DNA of 64,000 bases, from positions 62,001 through 126,000 of the forward strand of contig NZ_JACVUI010000004.1 of NCBI RefSeq assembly GCF_016624945.1, read 5' to 3'. The notes beneath the pieces are model-generated. The model saw only the letters and a program-made list of their open reading frames with translations. It was not told the origin of the DNA and ran no database searches. How positions within the stretch are numbered: position 1 is the stretch's first letter; each line of letters starts with the position of its first letter. Positions 41,144 to 50,519 of this stretch are shown piece after piece. The stretch comes from Acinetobacter sp. S54 (GTDB lineage Bacteria > Pseudomonadota > Gammaproteobacteria > Pseudomonadales > Moraxellaceae). The position numbers were made by a program, and so were the translations under genes.

Positions 41144-41173
41144 ATAGGTAAAAATTGTTTTCTTATTACCTAT
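41144..41173 (-). promoter_or_regulatory. Inverted repeat next to the ribosome site of the STN receptor gene
   Basis: ATAGGTAA and TTACCTAT form perfect 8-bp arms 14 bases apart. On the mRNA the 3' arm borders the site GGGGAAG. It could be an RNA hairpin or an operator; which one is not decided by sequence. Confidence 0.4.
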
Positions 41174-41260
41174 GCCCCCTGAGAATGAAAAACCCCTCAC
41201 CAAAATTAAAAATATTTTCATTTTTATTTTAAGTGTATGATTTTATTTAAATTAAATTTA

Positions 41261-42259
41261 TTAATTTTCTTTTAAAGAGATTTTTTTCCAGTAATAAAAC
41301 TCAGATTCAACTTTGATTGGTAATTGTTGCTCAAGAGAATGTAAGACTTTTTCACTGTCCTGCACTGGGAATACGCCAGAAACTTCTAATCCTGCAATGT
41401 TGTGATCATAGCGTAATTTACCTCGATGATAACGATCTAGCTCAGTGATAAATTCTGTGAGTGGCATTTTATAGACATTAAGTGTGCCGCTGCTCCAAGA
41501 GCTATACTTTGAATGAAGAGGTTCAATCGGTTGAATGGTTTGTTGGTTAAACAAGACTTGCTGATTCGCCAAAAGATTCGTTTTTTCTTTTGATTTCAGG
41601 GTGGTGATTTGTACTTCACCTTCCGTCACGGCAACTACGGTATTTTGATCATTTTGCCGAATATCAAAGTGTGTACCAACATCCTGCATCATGCCGTCAC
41701 GACCTTGAACCAGAAAAGGTCGGTGCTGTGCGTCATGTCCTACCACAATTTGGATTTCGCCTTTGATTAATTCAATTTTGCGTTTTGACGTATTGTAATC
41801 AATGTTAATTGCTGTATTAGTATTTAAAATAATCTGTGATCCATCAGCCAAGCGAATCTGTCTTTGTTCACCCACTTCGGTTTTATAGTCAGCTTGCCAT
41901 TGCTGCCAAAGTTGGTGTTGCTCAGCCTGATACAACCCCAACATGCTTGTGCCAAATACGAGCAACCAAATGATGGACTTTAGGCTATATTGCCAGAGAG
42001 ATTTGTCCTTCTGTTCAACTGCTACAATTGCCTGATGGAGAAGAGGGTGTTTAATATTGGCAAGTGAGAAACCAAATTGTTCCAGACATTGCCAAGCGTA
42101 TTGGTGACTTTGATCTTGTTTTAGCCAGTCTTGAAATTCAGAAAGTTCCTGTTCGCTTATGTCATCTGCTTGCAAACGTACAAACCATTCAGTTGCTTGT
42201 TGGCTAATCTCTATTGAAATGTGAGATGAATTTTCTGGAAAAATTGATTTATTTGACAT
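41261..42259 (-). CDS. FecR-family anti-sigma / signal transducer
   Basis: FecR-type proteins sit in the inner membrane and pass the receptor signal to an ECF sigma factor. Residues about 10-55 form the cytoplasmic DUF4880 domain (ATEWFVRLQADDISEQELSEFQDWLKQD), one membrane helix lies at about 94-112 (SIIWLLVFGTSMLGLYQAE), and the periplasmic FecR domain (QRQIRLADGSQIILNTNTAI, DVGTHFDIRQ, VTEGEVQITT) follows, then a C-terminal STN-contacting domain. Length is 332 aa. It is 36 bases downstream of the sigma factor gene and 128 upstream of the receptor gene. Confidence 0.92.
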   Translation of the reverse strand: MSNKSIFPENSSHISIEISQQATEWFVRLQADDISEQELSEFQDWLKQDQSHQYAWQCLEQFGFSLANIKHPLLHQAIVAVEQKDKSLWQYSLKSIIWLLVFGTSMLGLYQAEQHQLWQQWQADYKTEVGEQRQIRLADGSQIILNTNTAINIDYNTSKRKIELIKGEIQIVVGHDAQHRPFLVQGRDGMMQDVGTHFDIRQNDQNTVVAVTEGEVQITTLKSKEKTNLLANQQVLFNQQTIQPIEPLHSKYSSWSSGTLNVYKMPLTEFITELDRYHRGKLRYDHNIAGLEVSGVFPVQDSEKVLHSLEQQLPIKVESEFYYWKKISLKEN

Positions 42260-42295
42260 AAATCAAGCAATGTCAAAGGAAAAGATTATCATATG

Positions 42296-42784
42296 CTAAA
42301 TTAAATCGGCAAAACAACATTGATGTAAAGCCTTAATGAGATAGCGTTGAACAGTTGCAATAGAAATGTTGAGTTGTTTGGCTGCTTGCGCCTGCGTTAA
42401 ACCTTCTAATTGAGTCAGGAGAAAAGCCTGTTTCACTATTGTCTCCAAGCCACTTAGACGACGATCGAGTTCGACAATCGCATCTAGCAAAATGATCTGG
42501 GTTTCTGGATCTGGTGAATATTCTTCCGGAAGACTTGCAATAAATTCCAAGTAACTTTCTTCAATTTTTTGATGGCGATAAAAATTGCTGACCATACCTT
42601 TTGCGATTGTTAATAATAATGCACGAGGTTCTAGGGGAGTAATGGATGTTTTTTTGCTTAATAAACGGACAAAAGTATCTTGAGCAATATCTTCGGCGTA
42701 TTGTCGATTTGGCATCTTTTTTGATAACCAGCGATATAACCATTGATGATGATCTTTATAAAGATGCTCAACAAGATTCATCAT
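42296..42784 (-). CDS. ECF sigma factor, FecI-like
   Basis: This 162-aa extracytoplasmic-function sigma factor should direct transcription of the STN receptor gene. Region 2 contains LYRWLSKKMPNRQYAEDIAQDTFVRLL (about 15-42) and region 4 contains LEGLTQAQAAKQLNISIATVQRYLIKAL (about 127-154), the DNA-binding helix-turn-helix. It lacks region 3, as all ECF factors do. It heads the FecI-FecR-receptor cluster, and a candidate Fur box lies 17 bases before its start, so iron would repress the whole set. Confidence 0.93.
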   Translation of the reverse strand: MMNLVEHLYKDHHQWLYRWLSKKMPNRQYAEDIAQDTFVRLLSKKTSITPLEPRALLLTIAKGMVSNFYRHQKIEESYLEFIASLPEEYSPDPETQIILLDAIVELDRRLSGLETIVKQAFLLTQLEGLTQAQAAKQLNISIATVQRYLIKALHQCCFADLI

Positions 42785-42800
42785 AATTGAACTAAAATAA

Positions 42801-42819
42801 TTAAATAATAATTATTCTC
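42801..42819 (-). promoter_or_regulatory. Candidate Fur box upstream of the FecI-like gene
   Basis: On the minus strand, GAGAATAATTATTATTTAA matches 13 of 19 positions of the Fur consensus GATAATGATAATCATTATC. It lies directly before the sigma factor gene, as expected for iron regulation. Confidence 0.55.
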
Positions 42820-43289
42820 AATTTTAACCTTGTTCTCATCGTTGTGCAATTGTATAAAATGAATGTCTTACTTTATAGAAAAAGGTGAGTTAAATCCCAT
42901 CATTTTGAGATGAAACTTTGAACAGATGAAGAACTAAACATGCTTCATTATTCTATTCTTTAAGACGAGCACGTTAAAAAACTGACTGTAGCGTTAATTT
43001 TTTAATCTAAAATTATTTCATAACGAGATATTTGTATTTAATTAAGCGAACTCTTATCAGAAATCAATGTGTGGTCATTTCTTTAAATCAGATTCTATTT
43101 GCAACTGTTCACAGGTGGCCCATAGGTAACGTTCGTTCTCGAAAAAGTCGGTTTGATGGACACAATAAGGCAAATTTATTACAAAAAACTCCCTGTGGAT
43201 GTAGGAATTTTTGTTTAAAAGTTAATCTAATTTTAAGCTTCTATGTTTATTCTAAAAATTAAGAAATCTAGGCTGTAATTTTTCTTTTG
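42820..43289. other. Intergenic region with a possible small plus-strand transcript
   Basis: About 470 bases lie between the FecI-like gene and dgkA. A 76-codon frame from TTG 43032 to 43262 has no ribosome site and no recognisable family, yet a good plus-strand terminator follows it at 43290. It could be a small protein, a non-coding RNA or a gene remnant. Confidence 0.25.
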
Positions 43290-43321
43290 CCATACTTATC
43301 ACAAAAAAGTATGGTTTTTTT
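43290..43321 (+). terminator. Plus-strand terminator with no assigned upstream gene
   Basis: The stem CCATACTT / AAGTATGG is followed by seven T on the plus strand only. The T-run overlaps the 3' end of the minus-strand dgkA gene. Confidence 0.7.
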
Positions 43322-43700
43322 ATGCCCATAAAATCATAATCCAAGTCAACGCAATTAAACTCAAGGCGACAAATTGAGCAGCGCTACCCATATCCTTGGC
43401 ATTTTTAGAAAGTTCATGTTTTTCCAGTGAAATACGATCGACAACTGCTTCAATAGCAGAATTAAAAAGCTCAACGATAATGGCAATGAAACCTACACCA
43501 ATCAATAAAATTCTTTCGATTACACTAAATTTTAAACTTAAGTTTATGATTAATAAAATAATATTGAGTAATATAATCTGTCTAAATGCTGCTTCCTGAG
43601 TAAACGCTGTTTTAAAACCAGCGATGGAGTAGTTGGTGGCATTTAAAATACGTTTTATGCCGTGTTGACCTTTATAGGGAGATGGGACAGTGGTTTTCAT
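43320..43700 (-). CDS. dgkA: Diacylglycerol kinase
   Basis: DgkA is a small inner-membrane enzyme that phosphorylates diacylglycerol to recycle it into phospholipid synthesis. The 126-aa protein has three membrane helices (about 41-60, 64-82 and 107-125) and the family signature EAVVDRISLEKHELSKNAKDMGSAAQ, split over residues about 87-111, which holds the catalytic Glu and Asn-Ala-Lys-Asp-Met-Gly. The N-terminal amphipathic part (GIKRILNATNYSIAGFKTAF) is also typical. A plus-strand terminator overlaps its 3' end. Confidence 0.95.
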   Translation of the reverse strand: MKTTVPSPYKGQHGIKRILNATNYSIAGFKTAFTQEAAFRQIILLNIILLIINLSLKFSVIERILLIGVGFIAIIVELFNSAIEAVVDRISLEKHELSKNAKDMGSAAQFVALSLIALTWIMILWA

Positions 43701-44066
43701 GAAAATTTACCATTAATCAGAATATGGTTTAAAGTTTAAAAAAAATTGCTTAAGACAAAATGAGGATCGTGAGAAATTTCTTTGATTGAAAGCAGGAGAT
43801 TTATGACCTAGCATTATCTCCTTATTTGACACAGTGATGACAGTTTCATTATTTTTTAATGAAGAACAGCCTGAAATTTCGCAGTCTTTATACATAATCT
43901 CCATGATTTATCCGTTTTTTTTTAAGTCTGAAAAATTATATTAAAAAAACTTGTATTTAAATAAAGACTCATTGATTATCAATGAATTATTTAAATTGTT
44001 AATCATTCCCATTGAACAATTTTTTATTACACATTTTCGCTCCCTTACATTGGAAGTAAAGCGCTC
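43701..44066. other. AT-rich divergent region between dgkA and the RND pump gene
   Basis: About 365 bases contain both divergent promoters. A 63-codon minus-strand frame (43713-43904) has no ribosome site and no family features, and I do not call it. Confidence 0.4.
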
Positions 44067-47000
44067 ATGCTCTCCAGATTTTTTATTGATCGTCCCATAT
44101 TTGCCTGTGTGCTCGCCATTATTGTGATGGCGGTGGGTTTATTTTCAGTTTTAAATTTGCCTGTTGAGCGTTATCCAGATATTGCACCACCGCGTATTAC
44201 TGTTTCAGCGACCTATAGTGGTGCGGATGCACAGGCAGTTGAAGATAGCGTGACACAAGTATTGGAACAGCAAATCAAGGGAATCGATCATTTACTGTAT
44301 TTTAGTTCAAGTAGTGATGCCAATGGCAGTAGCCGAATTAGCCTATATTTTGCTCAGGGGACTGATCCTGATGAAGCTCAGGTTCAGGTTCAAAATGCAG
44401 TTAATGGCGCGATTAATCGACTCCCAGATGATGTTCAGCGCCAAGGAATCACAGTTCGTAAATCCTTAAGTGATTCATTCATGGTGATTGGTCTAGGGGA
44501 TCGTTCAGGACGTTCAAGTAACATTGATATTTCGGACTATTTAAGCAATAACTTTGAGCTGAATTTGAGCCGGATTGAGGGAGTGGGTGAGGTCAATGTA
44601 TTTGGCTCACAGTATGCAATGCGTATCTGGCTGGATCCTATTAAGCTTCGTCAATATCAATTGATGGTGAGCGATGTTCGTACCGCACTGGAAAACCAGA
44701 ATACCCAAGTAGCAGCTGGAGCAATTGGTGAATTACCAGCCAGTAATGATCAATATCTAAATGCCAAAGTTACTTCAGGTTCGCTACTTAAAACGCCTCA
44801 AGAATTTGAAAATATTATTCTTAAAGCCAATCAAAATGGCAGTTTCGTTTATCTCAAAGATGTAGCAAGAATTGAGGTAGGTGCAGAAAACTATCAAGTT
44901 TTCAACCGACTTAATGGCTATCCCGGTTCTGGTTTATCGATTTCGCTTGCAGTAGGAGCCAACTTGATGCAAACCGCGAAAGCAGTTTATGCAGAGGTGG
45001 ATACCCTTAAGAAGAATTTACCTGATGGTTATTTTGTCATTTACCCCCGCGATGATACGCCTTTTGTCAAAGAGTCGATTGCACAAGTGGTTTCTACCTT
45101 GGTTGAAGCCATTGTACTGGTCGTATTGGTCATGTTTTTGTTCCTACAAAACTGGCGAGCTACCTTGATTCCCGCGATCACCGTGCCTGTGGTGATTCTC
45201 GGTACCTTTGCGATATTGTCGGTCTTGGGTATGAGTATTAATACTCTAACTTTGTTTGCCATGGTTCTAGCAATTGGTCTGTTGGTGGATGATGCCATTG
45301 TCGTGGTTGAAAATGTCGAACGAATTATGCATGAGCAACATGTAGATGCTAGACAAGCCAGCATTCAGTCTATGCAAGAAATTGGTGGGGCGCTGGTTGG
45401 GATTACGTTGGTGCTTACCGCTGTCTTTATTCCAATGTCATTTTTCAGTGGTGCAACAGGCATTATCTACCGTCAGTTTTCCATTACTTTAGTTGCCGCT
45501 ATGGGTTTATCCTTAATGGTTGCGCTGATTTTAACCCCAGCATTATGTGCTGTTTTACTTAAGCCGCAAAAAAAACAGTTTCGATGGGCACAATGGTTTA
45601 ATGGTCGTTTGGAAAAATTAAAGACGCATTATCTGGCTCTCTCTAAAAAATCTATCGATTTTAAATATATTTCTGGCGCAGCTTTTGTTGTATTGGTTTT
45701 CAGTTTTATTTTGATTTATCGGGCTTTGCCTACCAGTTTTCTCCCTCAGGAAGATCAGGGAGCCTTAATGGTTCAATTCACCTTGCCTGAAGGTACGCCT
45801 CTGAGTAAGACTGAAGAAGTAGGAAAACAGATTTCAGATTATTTTCAAAATACTGAGAAAGAAAACACCAATGGAATCATGGTCATCAATGGTCGTAATT
45901 TTTCAGGAACAGGGCAAAATCTGGGGCAAGCTTATGTTTCCCTGAAACACTGGGATGATCGTAAAGGACAGAAAAATAGTGCTCAGCAGATCCGTGCTAG
46001 AGCCACTAAATATTTTCTAAAAAACAATCAGGCAAGGATTAATGTCCTGATGCCTTCGGTAATTCGCGGGTTAGGTAATTCAGATAAAGTTGATTTCTGG
46101 ATACAGGATGTGAAGGGTTTAGGGCGTGAGAAATTGATTGCCGCCTTTCAAAATCTTCAACAGAAAAGCGAAACCACACAGCAAGTCACGAATGTCGATA
46201 AAAAAAGTAATGACGATCAGGCGGTGTTGAATATCAAGATTGATCATCGAATTGCCATGGCAAATGGGGTGAATGTTAATGATATTAACCAAACCTTATC
46301 GACTGCATGGAGTGGAACCTATGTGAATGACTTTATTGATCGTGGACGCATTAAACGCGTTTATTTGCAAGGTGATGCACCATATCGTTCTAAACCCGAA
46401 GATTTAAGCTACTGGTTTGTCAAAAATGCACAAGGCCAAATGATTCCGTTTAACCAGTTTAGTTCGGTACAATGGCAGGGCGCGCCGCCTTTATTAGAGC
46501 GCTTTATGGGTTATCCATCTATTGAACTTGAAGCTGATGCTGCTAATGGATTTAGTTCAGGTCAGGCTATGCAGCAAATCGGCACAATGGTAGAACAAAT
46601 GCCAGATATTGGTTTGGCGTGGAGTGGATTATCCTATCAGGAATTACAATCCAGTAATCAGGCGGTCTGGTTATATGTGATCTCAATTGCATTTATCTTT
46701 TTATGTTTGGCTGCACTCTATGAGAGCTGGTCTATTCCGACTGTAGTGATGATGGCTATTCCCTTAGGGATTGGTGGAACTATCCTGTTTAGCTACTGGT
46801 TTAACTTTGCCAATGATATTTATTTCCAGATAGCCTTACTGACAACGATCGGGTTGTCTTGTAAAAATGCCATTCTGATGGTTGAATTTGCTGCAAATTT
46901 ACAAGAGCAGGGCGCAAGCGCAATGGATGCAGCGTTGAAATCCGCTGGATTACGCTTACGTCCCATTCTTATGACGTCGCTTGCTTTTGGCGCAGGTGTT

Positions 47001-47165
47001 GTCCCGCTCATGTTTTCTAGTGGTGCTGGTGCATTAAGTCGTCAGGCCATCGGTTATAGTGTATTTGGCGGAGTTTTATTTGGGACTATTCTAGTTTTAA
47101 TATTTATTCCCTTTATGTATGTTCTGATCCGGACGGTTTTTAAATATCAGGCTAAAAGAACTTAA
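44067..47165 (+). CDS. RND-family multidrug efflux pump, HAE1 inner-membrane subunit
   Basis: The 1032-aa protein is a proton-driven efflux transporter of the AcrB type. It starts with SRFFIDRPIFACVLAIIVM (helix 1), has two large periplasmic loops (about 30-330 and 555-870) and twelve membrane helices, and carries the proton-relay Asp pair in AIGLLVDDAIVVVENVER (about residues 395-415). The periplasmic part includes the usual PVERYPDIAPPRITVSATYSGADAQ porter motif. Neither a membrane-fusion protein nor an outer-membrane channel gene is adjacent, so it must borrow them from another pump, as reported for stand-alone RND genes in Acinetobacter such as abeD. The substrate is unknown. Confidence 0.93.
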   Translation: MLSRFFIDRPIFACVLAIIVMAVGLFSVLNLPVERYPDIAPPRITVSATYSGADAQAVEDSVTQVLEQQIKGIDHLLYFSSSSDANGSSRISLYFAQGTDPDEAQVQVQNAVNGAINRLPDDVQRQGITVRKSLSDSFMVIGLGDRSGRSSNIDISDYLSNNFELNLSRIEGVGEVNVFGSQYAMRIWLDPIKLRQYQLMVSDVRTALENQNTQVAAGAIGELPASNDQYLNAKVTSGSLLKTPQEFENIILKANQNGSFVYLKDVARIEVGAENYQVFNRLNGYPGSGLSISLAVGANLMQTAKAVYAEVDTLKKNLPDGYFVIYPRDDTPFVKESIAQVVSTLVEAIVLVVLVMFLFLQNWRATLIPAITVPVVILGTFAILSVLGMSINTLTLFAMVLAIGLLVDDAIVVVENVERIMHEQHVDARQASIQSMQEIGGALVGITLVLTAVFIPMSFFSGATGIIYRQFSITLVAAMGLSLMVALILTPALCAVLLKPQKKQFRWAQWFNGRLEKLKTHYLALSKKSIDFKYISGAAFVVLVFSFILIYRALPTSFLPQEDQGALMVQFTLPEGTPLSKTEEVGKQISDYFQNTEKENTNGIMVINGRNFSGTGQNLGQAYVSLKHWDDRKGQKNSAQQIRARATKYFLKNNQARINVLMPSVIRGLGNSDKVDFWIQDVKGLGREKLIAAFQNLQQKSETTQQVTNVDKKSNDDQAVLNIKIDHRIAMANGVNVNDINQTLSTAWSGTYVNDFIDRGRIKRVYLQGDAPYRSKPEDLSYWFVKNAQGQMIPFNQFSSVQWQGAPPLLERFMGYPSIELEADAANGFSSGQAMQQIGTMVEQMPDIGLAWSGLSYQELQSSNQAVWLYVISIAFIFLCLAALYESWSIPTVVMMAIPLGIGGTILFSYWFNFANDIYFQIALLTTIGLSCKNAILMVEFAANLQEQGASAMDAALKSAGLRLRPILMTSLAFGAGVVPLMFSSGAGALSRQAIGYSVFGGVLFGTILVLIFIPFMYVLIRTVFKYQAKRT

Positions 47166-47393
47166 TTGGATTAAACGTGAATAGCGTAAAGTGAGAAATC
47201 TAAATGATATAAATCTCGTGATTAAAAGATTATTTAATTTTTCCGTTACGCTTTTAATATGTATTCAATGATTTAATTCGAGTAAAAATAATATCAAGCC
47301 AGACAGAATAGTCTAATGCTTATTCTGAAGTGGCGTACTTTATAAGCATAAACAAATCAATTTTGAAGCGCTGCTTCGATTAAATAAGGGTAT

Positions 47394-48746
47394 ATGATGA
47401 ACGCTCCGCTCTCATTTTTAGTCAATGAGGCGATTCAACGCTTTGATATTGCTCAGGCTCTTGAGTTGGTCGCCGATTTAAAAAAAGCTGATCTTGCCGA
47501 TCTTTTGGAACAAATGCCAGCGCAATCCAGTTGCCAATTGCTGGAATATTTGCCGCGTCGCGCCAAAGTTTTTGCCAAGATTGATCCTGACTATCAATCC
47601 AAACTTGTGCATGAATTTTCAAGAGCAAGTCTCGCTGAAATTATTGCCGAAATGCCCGCAGATAAACGAACGGATTTATTTAAACGCTTGGATTTAAAAG
47701 AACAAGAAGCTTTGCTCCCTGCCTTGGCTCAGGCGCAGCGTGAAGATATACGTCGTCTTTCAACTTATCAAGAAGAGACCGCGGGCGCGATCATGACATC
47801 GCAATATATTACGTTGAGCCAAGACATGACCGTCACTCAAGCTATGGAAACCTTAAGACGTTTAGCCCCAGATGCTGAAACGATTTACGAATCTTATATT
47901 GTTGATGAAAAACGTCGTTTGATTGGTGTTGTGTCATTGCACGAGCTGGTTTTGGCACCTTTACAACAAAAAATTCAAGAATTAATGAGCAGCGATGTGA
48001 TTAGCGCCTATGTCGATGATGATCAAGATGATGTTGCAAAGAAAATAGCGCGTTATGATTTATTGGCACTTCCTGTTATTGATCATCAAAGAGCGTTGCT
48101 AGGGATAGTGACTTATGATGACGCAATGGATGTTGCCAGTGAAGAAGCCAGTGAAGATTTCTTAAAAGTGGGTGGGGTAGAAGCATCGGCACCCAGCTTG
48201 AATATTAAAGAGGCGTCGCTGTTTTTACTTTATCGAAAACGGGTGTTCTGGCTGGTTATTCTGGTTTTTGGCAGTTTATTGTCTGGATTGGGAATTGCTC
48301 ATTTTGAATCGGTAATTGAATCTAATATTGTGCTGGTCTTCTTTTTACCTTTATTAGTCGGGAGTGGGGGGAACGCTGGATCACAATCATCCACTCTGAT
48401 GGTACGCGCTTTAGCAACGGGTGATGTAGTAATGAAAGACTGGTTTAAATTACTTAGCCGCGAATGTGTGGTGGCTTTGGGGCTAGGGGTCACTATGGCG
48501 ATTGCAGTGGCGATTTTAGGCTATATTCGTGGTGATGCAATGGTGGCTTTGGTTCTCATTCTGAGCATGATCGGAATCGTGCTCATTGGAAGCATCATTG
48601 GAATGAGTTTGCCTTTTATTCTAGATAGGATAGGATTAGACCCTGCTAGCGCTTCTGCACCATTAGTTACCTCAATTTGTGATGCAACTGGCGTCATCAT
48701 CTATTTATTTATAGCAGCGCAGTTATTGAATAATGTTGCCTTGTAA
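47394..48746 (+). CDS. mgtE: Magnesium transporter MgtE
   Basis: MgtE is a Mg2+ channel gated by cytoplasmic magnesium. The 450-aa protein has the N-terminal helical N-domain (MPADKRTDLFKRLDLKEQEALL around residues 83-104), two CBS domains (about 135-255, the second with SDVISAYVDDDQDDVAKKIARYDLLALPVID split in the usual way) and five C-terminal membrane helices with the pore motif LVGSGGNAGSQSSTLMVRALATG broken at the Pro-less Gly-Gly-Asn-Ala-Gly. Two adjacent ATG codons (47394, 47397) follow AAGGG; the second has the better spacing. Confidence 0.93.
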   Translation: MMNAPLSFLVNEAIQRFDIAQALELVADLKKADLADLLEQMPAQSSCQLLEYLPRRAKVFAKIDPDYQSKLVHEFSRASLAEIIAEMPADKRTDLFKRLDLKEQEALLPALAQAQREDIRRLSTYQEETAGAIMTSQYITLSQDMTVTQAMETLRRLAPDAETIYESYIVDEKRRLIGVVSLHELVLAPLQQKIQELMSSDVISAYVDDDQDDVAKKIARYDLLALPVIDHQRALLGIVTYDDAMDVASEEASEDFLKVGGVEASAPSLNIKEASLFLLYRKRVFWLVILVFGSLLSGLGIAHFESVIESNIVLVFFLPLLVGSGGNAGSQSSTLMVRALATGDVVMKDWFKLLSRECVVALGLGVTMAIAVAILGYIRGDAMVALVLILSMIGIVLIGSIIGMSLPFILDRIGLDPASASAPLVTSICDATGVIIYLFIAAQLLNNVAL

Positions 48747-48818
48747 ACAGATGTAGAAAGTCAAAGTAATTAAGCTGAAATAGATTAAAATACATAAAAC
48801 TGTTTTGATATCGAATGT

Positions 48819-49397
48819 ATGGTACAACAAAAAAAATTAGCACAACATGAAGTCATTCAGCTGGAACGTGATCTGGCCAAGTTTGCCAATGTTATGGATA
48901 GTCTGGTTCGTATTCCATTTACCAAACAAGGGATTGGAGCAGATGCTGCGTTGAGTACTATTCCTTTTGCTGGAGATGTAGCAGGCTTTGTATTGACCTG
49001 CTATGCGATTTATAAAGCCAAACAAATTGGTGTACCACAGCATAAGCTGAATCCTGTAATTAAACTGGCCGCACTTGATGCAGTCGTCGGTTTTATCCCA
49101 GTTGCGGGAACTGTATTCGATGTGTTTATACGACCTAGTCGTAAGGCATTGGATATCGTACATGAGCATATTCGAGAGGAATATCAGATTCAAAGTCAAT
49201 CACACGTGATTCATCCCTATTTGCATGAACGTTTGGAGCGTAAACAGCAACAGTCAGCATTTTGGCGAAATCCTGTGGTGAGCTGGTTTTGGCTACATTT
49301 ACCTGATCTCATCGGGCTGCTTTTTATTCTATTTTTTGTGGCTGCTTTGTGGTTAGGTAGTCATTATCTATGGTCATGGTATCAAAGCTATCATTGA
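48819..49397 (+). CDS. DUF4112 membrane protein
   Basis: The 192-aa protein belongs to DUF4112. The family core is visible: LVRIPFTKQGIGADAALSTIPFAGD (about 23-47), a helix to VLTCYAIYKAKQIG, then LAALDAVVGFIPVAGTVFDVFIRPSRKALDI. A C-terminal membrane segment (about 163-185, LLFILFFVAALWLGSHYLW) is likely. The family has no established function. The gene lies between mgtE and htpX and ends shortly before a bidirectional terminator. Confidence 0.85.
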   Translation: MVQQKKLAQHEVIQLERDLAKFANVMDSLVRIPFTKQGIGADAALSTIPFAGDVAGFVLTCYAIYKAKQIGVPQHKLNPVIKLAALDAVVGFIPVAGTVFDVFIRPSRKALDIVHEHIREEYQIQSQSHVIHPYLHERLERKQQQSAFWRNPVVSWFWLHLPDLIGLLFILFFVAALWLGSHYLWSWYQSYH

Positions 49398-49415
49398 GCT
49401 GAGTTTTGCAATTAA

Positions 49416-49442
49416 AAAAGCCAGTCATGATGACTGGCTTTT
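49416..49442. terminator. Bidirectional terminator
   Basis: A perfect 12-bp stem AAAAGCCAGTCA / TGACTGGCTTTT with loop TGA separates the convergent DUF4112 and htpX genes. Confidence 0.92.
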
Positions 49443-49464
49443 GCTAGAAAAGAATTTAGTGCAA

Positions 49465-50370
49465 TTAAGGGTAGTTCAATTGTTGTAGCGCTGCTACACG
49501 TTGTTCAATGGTCGGGTGGGTATGAAACAACGCTGCAAGACTAAAGCCTTGTTCTTTGCCTTCGGCAATCGCAAATGCTTTCATTTCTTTTGGCATTTGA
49601 TCTGGAAGTTCAGATTCTGCCTGTAAGCGTAACAATGCGGAAATCATGGCTTGTTTACCTGCTAAACGCGCACCTGCTTCATCAGCACGGTATTCACGTT
49701 GACGTGAGAACCATAACACAATCGTTGAAGCTAAAATACCAAACACAATATCCAGTACAATCGTCACGACAAAATAGCCCATGCCAGGTGCTTCGCCATC
49801 CTGACGACCAAAAACATTACGATCGACAAAGTCTCCAATTACACGAGCGAAGAACATTACAAATGCGTTGACCACGCCCTGAATTAGAGCAAGCGTCACC
49901 ATATCACCATTCGCAACATGTCCAATTTCATGGGCCAAAACTGCGCGTAGTTCATCTTTATTCATTCGTTCGAGTAAGCCACTGGATACTGATACGAGTG
50001 CGTCATTTTTATTCCAGCCTGTTGCAAAAGCATTGGACTGGTAAGAAGGGAAAATCCCCACTTCTGGCATTTTAATGCCTGCGCGTTGCGAAAGTTCTGC
50101 AACAGTTTGCAATAACCATGCTTCAGCCTGATTACGTGGAGCATTGGGGTCAATCAGTTCTGTACCTGTGGTTTTCTTCGCCATCCATTTTGACATGAAT
50201 AGGGAAATGAGAGAGCCAACCATACCAAACACAAAACAGATGACCAAGAGGTTGCCTAGATTTAAGCCACCCGCGCCATGGTAACTACCGACACCGAAGA
50301 GTGACAAAATAATGCCAGCTACAACCAGTACCGCGAGGTTGGTTAGCAAAAACAAACCAATCCGCATCAT
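49465..50370 (-). CDS. htpX: Membrane zinc metalloprotease HtpX
   Basis: HtpX is a heat-shock-linked inner-membrane protease that shares the quality-control task with FtsH. The 301-aa protein has two N-terminal membrane helices (about 5-25 and 38-60), the zinc motif HEIGH (His147, Glu148, His151), a second helix pair (about 157-176 and 195-215), and the third ligand Glu in [13 protein letters not shown]. The M48 C-terminal motif [14 protein letters not shown] is intact. Two ATG codons start it (MM); either may be used. Confidence 0.96.
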   Translation of the reverse strand: MMRIGLFLLTNLAVLVVAGIILSLFGVGSYHGAGGLNLGNLLVICFVFGMVGSLISLFMSKWMAKKTTGTELIDPNAPRNQAEAWLLQTVAELSQRAGIKMPEVGIFPSYQSNAFATGWNKNDALVSVSSGLLERMNKDELRAVLAHEIGHVANGDMVTLALIQGVVNAFVMFFARVIGDFVDRNVFGRQDGEAPGMGYFVVTIVLDIVFGILASTIVLWFSRQREYRADEAGARLAGKQAMISALLRLQAESELPDQMPKEMKAFAIAEGKEQGFSLAALFHTHPTIEQRVAALQQLNYP

Positions 50371-50519
50371 TGAGTAAATCCTCTTTCAGGGTATTAAAAT
50401 AAAATAGAACATGATCCTAAAATCATTATGGTAAATATGCGGGGCTTTTCTTAAAAATTCAAGACATATTATTTTATTTAAGGAGTTTTTAAGTTAACTG
50501 TTGTAAGTGATCTAAGCCT

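Noticed and set aside
43713..43904. Minus-strand frame of 63 codons between dgkA and the RND gene
   Set aside because: There is no ribosome site, no hydrophobic or domain pattern and the region is AT-rich enough for a chance frame.
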